DNA from: Ornithoclostridium sp949298505
GTDB taxonomy: Bacteria; Bacillota; Clostridia; Christensenellales; UBA3700
Direction of reading: 5' to 3'
Assembly: GCA_949298505.1 (NCBI GenBank)
Contig: CASFWW010000012.1
Coordinates: 1-40,741, forward strand
Length of the DNA: 40,741 bases
Made by a program: the position numbers and the translations under genes. This document shows positions 10,230 through 17,331 of this stretch, in pieces. Position 1 is the first letter of the stretch; each line of letters begins with the position of its first letter. The notes beneath the pieces are model-generated. The model was not told where the DNA came from and did no database searches. It saw only the letters and a program-made list of their open reading frames with translations.

Positions 10230-10720
10230 CACTTTAACTCCTTTTGCAACTTTGCGTCGTCTTGTTGTATTTTCTGAGCAAGGTTACTCTTGTAATCCTG
10301 CAATTTTTTCATAAGAACGGGATATTTGACCGCAAGGATCTGTACAGCGAGAAGTCCTGCGTTGAGACCGCCGTTTATCGCTACGCACGCGACGGGGATC
10401 CCGCCCGGCATCTGCACCATTGAAAGAAGGCTGTCAAGACCGTCCAGAGTCGAACTCTTGACCGGAAGCCCGATGACGGGCAGCGGCGTGAAGCTTGCGA
10501 TGACTCCGCCGAGATGCGCCGCCTTTCCTGCCGCGCAGATGATGACCTCGATATTGTTGTCAGCCGCAGAAACTGCGAACTCGTGCGCGAGCTCAGGCGT
10601 ACGGTGAGCAGAGATAACTCTCGCCTCGACTTCGACGTCAAAGCTTTTCAGCACGTCGATTGCCGGTTTTACGACGTCAAGGTCACTGACGCTTCCCATG
10701 ATAACAGCAACTTTTGCCAT
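10229..10720 (-). CDS. purE: N5-carboxyaminoimidazole ribonucleotide mutase / AIR carboxylase
   Basis: First gene of the operon, 163 residues. KVAVIMGSVSDLDVVKPA and SAHRTPE are the nucleotide-binding signatures, and AAGKAAHLGGVIA plus LDGLDSLLSMVQMPGGIPV follow. The upstream frame remains open to 10813, but the ATG at 10720 has AGGAG correctly placed and matches the family start. purK is not in the operon; PurE may act directly on AIR and CO2, or purK may be elsewhere. Confidence 0.95.
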
Positions 10721-10784
10721 AAAGATCTCCTTGATATCCGCGGATAAAAGCGCTTTTTGGCGCCGCGGGAAATTTAATAAATAA

Positions 10785-10813
10785 ATTCTAACATAAAAGT
10801 CTTTTTTATACAA
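10785..10813 (-). promoter_or_regulatory. Promoter of the pur operon
   Basis: On the minus strand, TTGTAT (10808-10813), a 17-base spacer, and TAGAAT (10785-10790) with a TGT extended -10. The predicted leader to the purE ATG is about 58 bases, too short for a purine riboswitch, and none is seen. A directly repeated TTGAC lies about 20-45 bases upstream and could be an operator or a second -35. Confidence 0.6.
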
Positions 10814-11447
10814 GGAAAAAGCGCGTAAAAATAAACTAAATTAAGTCAATTTACGTCAAATTTTTCGCGGTGACAACCTCAAAAAAAGTAATTTTCAGTA
10901 ACGCATTTTTCTGACGCGTGTTTCTCGCGAAAGACACGATAATTATTGAATTTAAGGCAGTTATCCACATAGTTTTCCACATTTTCATCGAGTTATCCAC
11001 ATCTCTTTGCATAAAATACTCAGCAGCTTCTTCTTTACGTCGTCGCAAAAACGCAGCGAAATCTACACTAGCAGCATAAAATTCTTAACCGTAGCGGACT
11101 TTACTTTCCGCAGGTTTTCCACTTTTATTCATCCGACGTTTTTTATGCAGAATCTGATACTTTTTTTTACGCGAAATTACGTCTGAATTCTTGTCTTTTT
11201 CAATGTAGGAATTATAATTGTCAGATATAATAACGTTACTGAAATTTACTGCAATTTCATCAAAATTACTGATTGAAATTTCTGCTTGAATTTGTGTCAG
11301 AAGAAGCCGATGACCCAATGCCGCGCTCCTCACGTCTGCGCGATCCTAGCTTTCTTCGTCTTTCAGATGTTCCATGCTAAAAAGACCGCACACCAGGAAC
11401 GCTTCAACGGCACCCTTTCTCCGCAGAATATATTGCAGTATCCGCAC
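10814..11447. other. AT-rich intergenic region between the gdhA terminator and the pur promoter
   Basis: More than 600 bases without a gene I can support. It holds three DnaA boxes at 10961-11001, a fourth near-match at 11115-11123, and a GCGGA/TCCGC inverted repeat at about 11094-11112. It is visibly richer in A and T than its surroundings. A minus-strand GTG-started frame of 82 codons (11085-11333) has no recognisable homology. Confidence 0.6.
10961..11001 (+). promoter_or_regulatory. Cluster of three DnaA boxes
   Basis: TTATCCACA occurs at 10961-10969 and 10993-11001, both perfect consensus boxes, with TTTTCCACA between them at 10973-10981. All point the same way, at spacings of 12 and 20 bases. 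TTTTCCACT at 11115-11123 is a weaker fourth. The cluster lies about 150 bases upstream of the pur promoter. It could be a DnaA-regulated site or a titration site. Confidence 0.6.
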
Positions 11448-11483
11448 AAAAAAAACCGCCTCCGTATCACGCGGAAGCGGTTT
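11448..11483 (-). terminator. Terminator of gdhA
   Basis: On the minus strand, AAACCGC and GCGGTTT arms (11453-11483) with an inner CCG/CGG pair, followed by a run of eight T at 11448-11455. It lies 22 bases after the gdhA stop. Confidence 0.8.
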
Positions 11484-11504
11484 CTTTCAGACAGTTGTTT
11501 CTCG

Positions 11505-12842
11505 TCAGCAAACGCCCTGAACGAGCATTGCGTTGGCGACTTTCTCAAAGCCCGCGATGTTCGCGCCGGCGATGTAATTGCCGTTCATGCCGTATCTTGC
11601 CGCAGCGTCCTTGATGTTGTGGAAGATGCTGATCATGATGTGCTTGAGCTTCTCGTCCACTTCCTGGAAAGACCAGAAAGTTCTCATGCTGGACTGAGCC
11701 ATCTCGAGTGCGGAACAAGCAACGCCGCCTGCGTTTGCGGCTTTTGCCGGTGCAAACAGCACGCCCTTGCTCTGGAAATACTCTGCCGCTTCGATCGTAC
11801 AAGGCATGTTTGCGCCTTCGCCGACAGCTTTTACGCCGTTCTTGACAAGCGTCTTTGCAGACTCGAGATCAAGTTCGTTCTGCGTAGCGCAAGGAAGCGC
11901 GATGTCGCAAGCAATATTCCAGATGCCCTTGCAACCCTCGACGTAAGTTGCGGTGGGATGATATTTGACATACTCGCTGATCCTGCCGCGGTTTCTCTCC
12001 TTGATGAGTTTTACCGTATCGAGCACAAGACCGTTTTCGTCGTAAATGTAACCGTTGGAATCGCTCATTGCAAGCACTCTGCCGCCGAGCTGATTGACCT
12101 TTTCGTGAGCATAGATCGCAACGTTACCGCTACCGCTGATGACGACTCTCTTGTTGTCGAACTCAAGGCTCTGTTCCTTGAGCATCTCCTGCATAAGGTA
12201 GATAAGACCGTAACCGGTTGCTTCAGTTCTGACGAGAGAACCGCCGTAGGTCAGACCTCTGCCGGTGAGAACGCCGACGTGTTCGTTGACCAGCTTTTTG
12301 TAGTAACCGAACATATATCCGATCTCTCTGCCTCCTACGCCGATATCGCCTGCGGGGACGTCGGTGTCAGCGCCGATATGACGGTAAAGTTCGCTCATAA
12401 AGGACTGGCAGAATCTCATGATCTCCATGTCGCTCTTGCCCTTGGGATCAAAGTCGCTGCCGCCCTTACCGCCGCCGATGGGGAGACTGGTAAGCGAGTT
12501 CTTGAAGATCTGCTCGAAGCCAAGGAACTTGACTATCGAAAGGTTGACTGAAGGATGGAATCTCAGACCGCCCTTGTAAGGACCGATAGCGCTGTTGAAC
12601 TGAACTCTGTAACCTTTGTTCACATGGATCTTGCCGTTGTCGTCAGCCCAGGGAACGCGGAACATTATCACTCTTTCCGGCTCAACAAGCAATTCGAGAA
12701 GACCTTTTTCTTCGTATTCGGGATGCTTATCGAAAACTACGGACAGAGAATTGAGTATTTCGGTTGCCGCCTGATGGAACTCCTTTTCGCCCGGATTGCG
12801 TGCGATGAGGTCCTTCAGCACTCTTTGTACGTAAGCGTTCAT
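11505..12842 (-). CDS. gdhA: Glutamate dehydrogenase, NADP-type
   Basis: Interconverts 2-oxoglutarate plus ammonium and glutamate. The 445 residues match the hexameric bacterial type. KGGLRFHPSVN, then LTSLPIGGGKGGSDFDPKGK holding the catalytic Lys, and DVPAGDIGVGGREIGYMFG are visible. The Rossmann domain has VISGSGNVAIYAHEK, and PAKAANAGGVACSALEM follows. The sequence resembles NADP-dependent anabolic enzymes; cofactor choice is inferred. It is monocistronic, with its own promoter and terminator, and faces a divergent WYL regulator that may control it. Confidence 0.96.
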   Translation of the reverse strand: MNAYVQRVLKDLIARNPGEKEFHQAATEILNSLSVVFDKHPEYEEKGLLELLVEPERVIMFRVPWADDNGKIHVNKGYRVQFNSAIGPYKGGLRFHPSVNLSIVKFLGFEQIFKNSLTSLPIGGGKGGSDFDPKGKSDMEIMRFCQSFMSELYRHIGADTDVPAGDIGVGGREIGYMFGYYKKLVNEHVGVLTGRGLTYGGSLVRTEATGYGLIYLMQEMLKEQSLEFDNKRVVISGSGNVAIYAHEKVNQLGGRVLAMSDSNGYIYDENGLVLDTVKLIKERNRGRISEYVKYHPTATYVEGCKGIWNIACDIALPCATQNELDLESAKTLVKNGVKAVGEGANMPCTIEAAEYFQSKGVLFAPAKAANAGGVACSALEMAQSSMRTFWSFQEVDEKLKHIMISIFHNIKDAAARYGMNGNYIAGANIAGFEKVANAMLVQGVC

Positions 12843-12881
12843 ATTTTATACCTCGTGTATATAAATAAATTTATTGTGCAT

Positions 12882-12910
12882 ATTTTACCACAACGTTATT
12901 TTCTTAGCAA
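12882..12910 (-). promoter_or_regulatory. Promoter of gdhA
   Basis: On the minus strand, TTGCTA (12905-12910), 17 bases, then TAAAAT (12882-12887) with a TGG extended -10. The start codon is 40 bases downstream. Confidence 0.6.
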
Positions 12911-13122
12911 ATATTCTGATATACTTTTTTAAAAATTTCTTAATTTTTTTTCGTCAGATTGCGTAAAGTTAAATATACAGCGAAAACAGACCCCTCTTTA
13001 CTGCCTCAAGCATTCTCTCTGGCTGAAAAATTAATACACGCTTTTTGCTTTTTTGTTTACCCTGTTTTGTTTGATTTTATGCAATAGCTCTTTAAAACTG
13101 ACTGATACTGTCATATTTTTTA

Positions 13123-13151
13123 TTGACTATTTTGCATAATTATTATAAAAT
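13123..13151 (+). promoter_or_regulatory. Promoter of the WYL regulator
   Basis: TTGACT (13123-13128), 17 bases, TAAAAT (13146-13151), then AAGGAG before the ATG at 13172. The short leader suggests simple expression or autoregulation. Confidence 0.6.
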
Positions 13152-13171
13152 ATTCATAAGGAGCGTATATT

Positions 13172-14098
13172 ATGGTCGAAAATCTGTTTACAATGCTGAT
13201 AGAACTGCTGAACAACGACGTTCTGACTGCCGAGGAACTGGCGGCAAAGCTCGAAATAAGCCCGCGCACCGTCTACCGTTATGTCGACGCGCTGAGCGGA
13301 GCGCATATTCCCGTGTATTGTCAGAAAGGACGCGGCGGCGGGATAATGATCGGCGACGACTTCAAACTGAGCGCCAACTATTTCACAAAAGACGAACTTC
13401 AGCTCATTGTCGCCGCTCTCGACGCGATCCAGCCCAGAAGCGACAAGGTTAACGCCGTGATCAAAAAGCTTTCTGCGATAAAAAACGTCAGAAGCGCCCA
13501 GCAAGGCGGCTTCGTCAACGAGGATTTCGTTGTGGACAACGCGAATACTCTGCTCTCCAATCCCAAGCTTGCCGCAAAATTCGACGCGCTTGCAAACGCA
13601 AAAAAAGAAAGACGTACCGTGCGTATCTGTTACCATAACCGCATAGGAGAGATCAGCGAGAGGGACGTTCAGCCTTACGCTTTCGTCCTCTCCAACAACA
13701 ACTGGTACGTATACGCCTTCTGCCTGAGAGACAACGCTCTGAGACTTTTCAAGATCTCGCGCATAACTCATATAATCATGTTGGACACAAGATATCAGAT
13801 CCCGCCTTACGAAAAGGAGTGGAATCTTTACGACCCGACTCAGAAAGAAAAGGTCAGGATAACGCTGAAAGTGGATGAAGCGGCGCGTTACGACGTGGAA
13901 GAATGGCTGGGCATTGAAAACGTCAACCGCTCGCAGGACGGCAAATATTATATCGCGCAGGGCGAGGTCTACGACAACGAAGCGACGCTGAGAAAACTCG
14001 TAGGTTTCGGCGCTGACGCTGAAGTTCTGCTCCCCGTATCGGTGAGGAACAAAGTTGCCGAAGCTTTTTCAAAAGCCTACGCGCTTTACAAATCCTGA
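13172..14098 (+). CDS. HTH and WYL domain transcriptional regulator
   Basis: YafY-type regulator of 308 residues. Residues 1-60 form a winged helix-turn-helix (TAEELAAKLEISPRTVYRYVDAL). The WYL domain spans about residues 145-205, with its motif at NNWYVYAFC (176-184) and LRLFKISRI after it; a C-terminal extension (about 220-308) follows. WYL domains often bind a ligand or nucleic acid, but the signal here is unknown. It is divergent from gdhA, about 330 bases away, so gdhA is a candidate target by position only. Start chosen from AAGGAG five to ten bases upstream. Confidence 0.9.
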   Translation: MVENLFTMLIELLNNDVLTAEELAAKLEISPRTVYRYVDALSGAHIPVYCQKGRGGGIMIGDDFKLSANYFTKDELQLIVAALDAIQPRSDKVNAVIKKLSAIKNVRSAQQGGFVNEDFVVDNANTLLSNPKLAAKFDALANAKKERRTVRICYHNRIGEISERDVQPYAFVLSNNNWYVYAFCLRDNALRLFKISRITHIIMLDTRYQIPPYEKEWNLYDPTQKEKVRITLKVDEAARYDVEEWLGIENVNRSQDGKYYIAQGEVYDNEATLRKLVGFGADAEVLLPVSVRNKVAEAFSKAYALYKS

Positions 14099-14187
14099 CT
14101 TTTACGCCTTAGGACAGAACTCAGGCTCGCTCCGACTTCCTGATATGCATATATGTCCGTCTGAAAGTTCGATAATTTCAAATACTC

Positions 14188-14220
14188 AAAAAAATCCCCG
14201 GAGCGGTGCCGTTCCGGGGA
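14188..14220 (-). terminator. Terminator of thrS
   Basis: Stem of TCCCCGGA and TCCGGGGA with an inner GCGG/CCGT extension (14195-14220), followed on the minus strand by seven T (14188-14194). It may also slow transcription from the plus-strand WYL gene, although that side has a poor T-run. Confidence 0.85.
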
Positions 14221-14252
14221 ATTGTTTATCTTTTCCGTTTGCTCTGAAAGCG

Positions 14253-16190
14253 TCAGTCAAGGCGCTTTTCTGCGATCTCTTTCTGCAGACGCGCGATGAA
14301 ATCGTCAAGGCTCATCTCTCCTATCACGCCCTCGCCGCGACGGCGTACGGAAACCACTCCGCTTTCCGCTTCCTTGTCGCCGATAACGATCATATACGGC
14401 ACTTTTTCAAGCTGCGCGCTTCTGATCTTGTAGCCGACGGTCTCGCTCCTGTCGTCCAGCTCCGTCCTGATGCCGTAAGCATACAGTTTGTCCGCTATCG
14501 CCTTTGCGCTTTCCACGTTCCTGTCCGTAAGGCTGATCACTTTTACCTGAGTCGGAGCGATCCACAGCGGGAACGCGCCGGCGAATTTCTCGATCAGGAG
14601 CGCTATCGTACGCTCGTAGCAACCTATCGAAGTGCGGTGGATGATATACGGTCTTCTCTTCTCGCCGTTCTCGTCGACGTAGCTCATATCGAAGTTTTCA
14701 GCAAGGAACATGTCCACCTGAACGGTGATGATCGTGTCCTCTTTGCCGTGCACGTTCTTGATCTGGATGTCGAGTTTGGGTCCGTAGAAAGCCGCTTCGC
14801 CGACCGCTTCTGTATATTCGATGCCGAGGTGATCGAGGATCTTTCTCATCGTGTCTTCCGCCTTGTTCCAGATCTCGGGCTCGTTGATATACTTTTTGGT
14901 ATCGCTGGGATCCCACTTGGAGAAGCGGTATGTCACGTCGTTCTGCAATCCGCAGCATGTCAGCATATATTTGATCAGATCCACACAGCCTTTGAACTCC
15001 TCCTCAAGTTGCTGAGGCGTACAGACGATGTGTCCTTCGCTGATCGTGAACTGTCTCACGCGGATAAGCCCGTGCATTTCGCCGCTCGCTTCGTTTCTGA
15101 AAAGCGTCGAGGTCTCGCCGTATCTGATCGGCAGATCGCGGTAACTCTTCAGACCGTTGTTGTATATCGTATACTGGAACGGGCAGGTCATCGGGCGCAG
15201 TGCAAACACTTCGTCGTCCTTCTCCTCGTCTCCGATGACGAACATACCGTCCTTGTAGTGATCCCAGTGACCGGACACCTTGTAGAGGTCGGATTTCGCC
15301 ATATACGGGGTCTTGGTGCGGACGTAACCGCGCCTTTCTTCCTCGTCTTCGACAAAACGGGTGAGCGTCTGGAATATCTTCGTGCCCTTGGGCATCAGAA
15401 GGGGCAGTCCCTGACCTATCTTTTCGTCCGTCATGAATATTCCCAGTTCTCTGCCCAGCTTGTTGTGATCGCGCTTCTTGGCTTCCTCGACAGCCGCAAG
15501 ATATTCCGTCAGATCGCTCTTTTTATCAAAGCAGGTGCCGTAAATTCTTGACAGCATCTTGTTCTTTTCGTTGCCGCGCCAGTACGCGCCTGTGAGACTT
15601 GTCAGCTTGAACGCCTTGATCATGCCCGTTGACGGCAGGTGCGGTCCTGCGCAAAGATCTGTGAAATTACCCTGACGGTAAAAGGATATCTCCGCGTCTT
15701 TGGGCAGATCGTTGATCAGTTCCACTTTGTAAGGCTCGTCATAGCCTTTCATCAGCTTGAGCGCCTCTTTCCTGGGAAGCACGAATCTCTCGAGAGGATA
15801 ATTAGCCTTTATTATGCGTTTCATCTCCTCTTCAACTTTGTCAAGCTGCTCCATGCTTATCGGCGTCGTGAAATCGAAGTCGTAATAAAAACCGTCGTCG
15901 ATCGCAGGTCCGATCGCGAGTTTTACGGTCGGATATACTGTCTTTACAGCCTGCGCCAGAACGTGCGCGCAGGTATGGCGATATATTCTTCTGCCCTCGG
16001 GATCCTTGAAGGTCAGGATCTGCAGATTGCAATCCTTATCGAGCACGGTATTCGCTTCTACTACTTTTCCGTCCACGATAGCGCCCAGCGTCACTCTGGC
16101 GAGACCTTCAGAAAGGTCCTTCGCTATTTCCAGCATGGTCATGCCGTTTGCGTACTCTTTACTGCTTCCGTCTTTGAGTGTGATTATCAT
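14253..16190 (-). CDS. thrS: Threonyl-tRNA synthetase
   Basis: Charges tRNA-Thr. The 645 residues are full length. An N-terminal TGS domain (about 1-60) begins MIITLKDGSSKEYANG. The editing domain has HTCAHVLAQAVK and FTDLCAGPHLPSTG. The class II core has MTCPFQYTIY with the zinc Cys, then RYGETSTLFRNEASG (motif 2 region) and IIHRTSIGCYERTIALLIE (zinc His and motif 3). The anticodon-binding domain begins near FPLWIAPTQVKVISL. GGAGG precedes the ATG at 16190. It is controlled by the T-box leader just upstream. Confidence 0.98.
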   Translation of the reverse strand: MIITLKDGSSKEYANGMTMLEIAKDLSEGLARVTLGAIVDGKVVEANTVLDKDCNLQILTFKDPEGRRIYRHTCAHVLAQAVKTVYPTVKLAIGPAIDDGFYYDFDFTTPISMEQLDKVEEEMKRIIKANYPLERFVLPRKEALKLMKGYDEPYKVELINDLPKDAEISFYRQGNFTDLCAGPHLPSTGMIKAFKLTSLTGAYWRGNEKNKMLSRIYGTCFDKKSDLTEYLAAVEEAKKRDHNKLGRELGIFMTDEKIGQGLPLLMPKGTKIFQTLTRFVEDEEERRGYVRTKTPYMAKSDLYKVSGHWDHYKDGMFVIGDEEKDDEVFALRPMTCPFQYTIYNNGLKSYRDLPIRYGETSTLFRNEASGEMHGLIRVRQFTISEGHIVCTPQQLEEEFKGCVDLIKYMLTCCGLQNDVTYRFSKWDPSDTKKYINEPEIWNKAEDTMRKILDHLGIEYTEAVGEAAFYGPKLDIQIKNVHGKEDTIITVQVDMFLAENFDMSYVDENGEKRRPYIIHRTSIGCYERTIALLIEKFAGAFPLWIAPTQVKVISLTDRNVESAKAIADKLYAYGIRTELDDRSETVGYKIRSAQLEKVPYMIVIGDKEAESGVVSVRRRGEGVIGEMSLDDFIARLQKEIAEKRLD

Positions 16191-16213
16191 ATAGATACCT
16201 CCGTTTTACGTAT

Positions 16214-16446
16214 AAAAAAACGCCCTTACGTTTTCACGTAAGGACGACGATATGTCGCGGTTCCACCTTACTTACGGCATAAAGCCGTCTCTCGATTGCG
16301 CCGTTTCGTACGGCGGACGTGCCTTACAGCGGTGGTACCTCAAACGGCCGATTGCGCTTTCTTCTCAGCACCGAAAGCTCTCTGTTGCCCGTGTCCGTCA
16401 AGACTTGTCCTCTGTCCGCCCTTCAGGGCGCGGCATTTGCTTTGTG
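16214..16446 (-). promoter_or_regulatory. T-box riboswitch leader of thrS
   Basis: Senses uncharged tRNA-Thr by pairing with its anticodon and CCA end. On the minus strand the conserved T-box AGGTGGAACCGCG lies at 16256-16268. It is followed by a terminator whose arms CCTTACG and CGTAAGG (16224-16243) lead into seven T (16214-16220). The Stem I region contains AGAGAGC and a GGTACCACC segment whose ACC can serve as a Thr specifier. Full aptamer length is about 230 bases. The specifier register is my reading. Confidence 0.92.
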
Positions 16447-16451
16447 GATAT

Positions 16452-16480
16452 ATTATAAACCGACCGCTTACCTTTGTCAA
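16452..16480 (-). promoter_or_regulatory. Promoter of the thrS T-box leader
   Basis: A perfect consensus promoter on the minus strand: TTGACA (16475-16480), 17 bases, TATAAT (16452-16457). Confidence 0.85.
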
Positions 16481-16507
16481 TAGTTTAAAAATTTATTTTT
16501 CATCATA

Positions 16508-17227
16508 TTATATACGTCTTATCCTGGAAAAGTGCGACAAAGCGTTTATCAGCCTTTCGTCGTTGAACCCCGCGTCCAGAGTGATCTCCTTTGCCCCGCA
16601 TCCCACTGCGCAATTTATCAGATTCAGGGTCTTGTCGCCGTAAAAATCGTCCACAGTCACGAAACCGCCGTTGGTCAGATCCGTAACAACGGGATCTTTC
16701 TCGTCGGCAATGAGCAGTTTAGCGCGGTCCGCCTTTTCTCCCACGACGTAACCGGCGACTTCGTACAGATCTTCGTCGTCATATACGCCGTCGAACAGAT
16801 CGGCTGATATCGCCGCAAGTTCTTCCCAGTCCTCCTTTATTGCGCGCATCGCGAAGTTATACACACCGTCTATGCAGATCACTTCACTGTTTTTGAATTT
16901 GTCGAAAAGCTCGTCGAAATCTCCTTCACAATCATAATATATCATTACCGAAAGCAACGCCGCTTCTGCCGCCGTTACGCTGTCCGTTTTCAGTTTTTTG
17001 GTCAGAAAGGCGTGTTTGAAATAGGTCGTAAGTATCTTCGCCGCTATCCCGCATACGAAATCGTCCACAGCTTCCCCGTCGCTGTTTTTCGCCGCAACGG
17101 ATACGACCAGTCTGCTTTTATGCTCTTCTAAGGCAAATACGGCAGCCTTGTTCTTTTTCAGCTCGCTCAGCAATGCGCGGCTTTCGCGCGTATATGCTTT
17201 GTCTATCGTCAGAGTCTTCTTCCACAT
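16508..17227 (-). CDS. YtxC-like sporulation-associated protein
   Basis: A 239-residue soluble protein. The middle (IDGVYNFAMRAIKEDWEELAAI) and C-terminal pattern (LNLINCAVGCGAKEITLDAG, then a helix ending SRIRRI) resemble the YtxC family, in which a conserved small domain ends in a similar strand-helix unit. The gene stands directly upstream of thrS, the neighbourhood of ytxC in Bacillus. Its molecular role is not known. No good ribosome binding site is seen; a perfect ACCGCT/AGCGGT inverted repeat touches the start codon. Assignment rests on pattern and synteny. Confidence 0.6.
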   Translation of the reverse strand: MWKKTLTIDKAYTRESRALLSELKKNKAAVFALEEHKSRLVVSVAAKNSDGEAVDDFVCGIAAKILTTYFKHAFLTKKLKTDSVTAAEAALLSVMIYYDCEGDFDELFDKFKNSEVICIDGVYNFAMRAIKEDWEELAAISADLFDGVYDDEDLYEVAGYVVGEKADRAKLLIADEKDPVVTDLTNGGFVTVDDFYGDKTLNLINCAVGCGAKEITLDAGFNDERLINALSHFSRIRRI

Positions 17228-17247
17228 ACCGCTATTCTATGAGCGGT
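17228..17247 (-). promoter_or_regulatory. Inverted repeat with a -10-like box at the ytxC-like start codon
   Basis: ACCGCT and AGCGGT arms around CATAGAAT end immediately before the ATG at 17227. The loop contains TAGAAT, a plausible -10 box, which would put the transcription start on or next to the ATG. The -35 region is poor. It could be an operator, or a hairpin covering the start. Confidence 0.35.
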
Positions 17248-17295
17248 AAACGGCGGATATACTCTCAAGTTTGTCTTAAAACAAGTATCGTCGAT

Positions 17296-17324
17296 AAAAA
17301 ACCGCCTGTTTTACTTTAAGCGGT
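17296..17324 (-). terminator. Probable terminator of the DUF4838 gene
   Basis: On the minus strand, ACCGC and GCGGT arms with a 14-base loop, followed by TTTTT at 17296-17300. The stem is short, so efficiency is uncertain. Confidence 0.5.
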
Positions 17325-17331
17325 CTTTATT

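Noticed and set aside
10721..10784. A purine riboswitch before purE
   Set aside because: The predicted leader is about 58 bases and contains none of the conserved aptamer loops.
11085..11333. An 82-codon GTG-started frame on the minus strand
   Set aside because: No recognisable family, weak start signals and low-complexity Lys-rich composition in AT-rich DNA.
10814..11447. The DnaA-box region as the chromosomal origin
   Set aside because: Neither dnaA nor dnaN is nearby, and genes on both sides run the same way rather than diverging. A regulatory or titration site is more likely.
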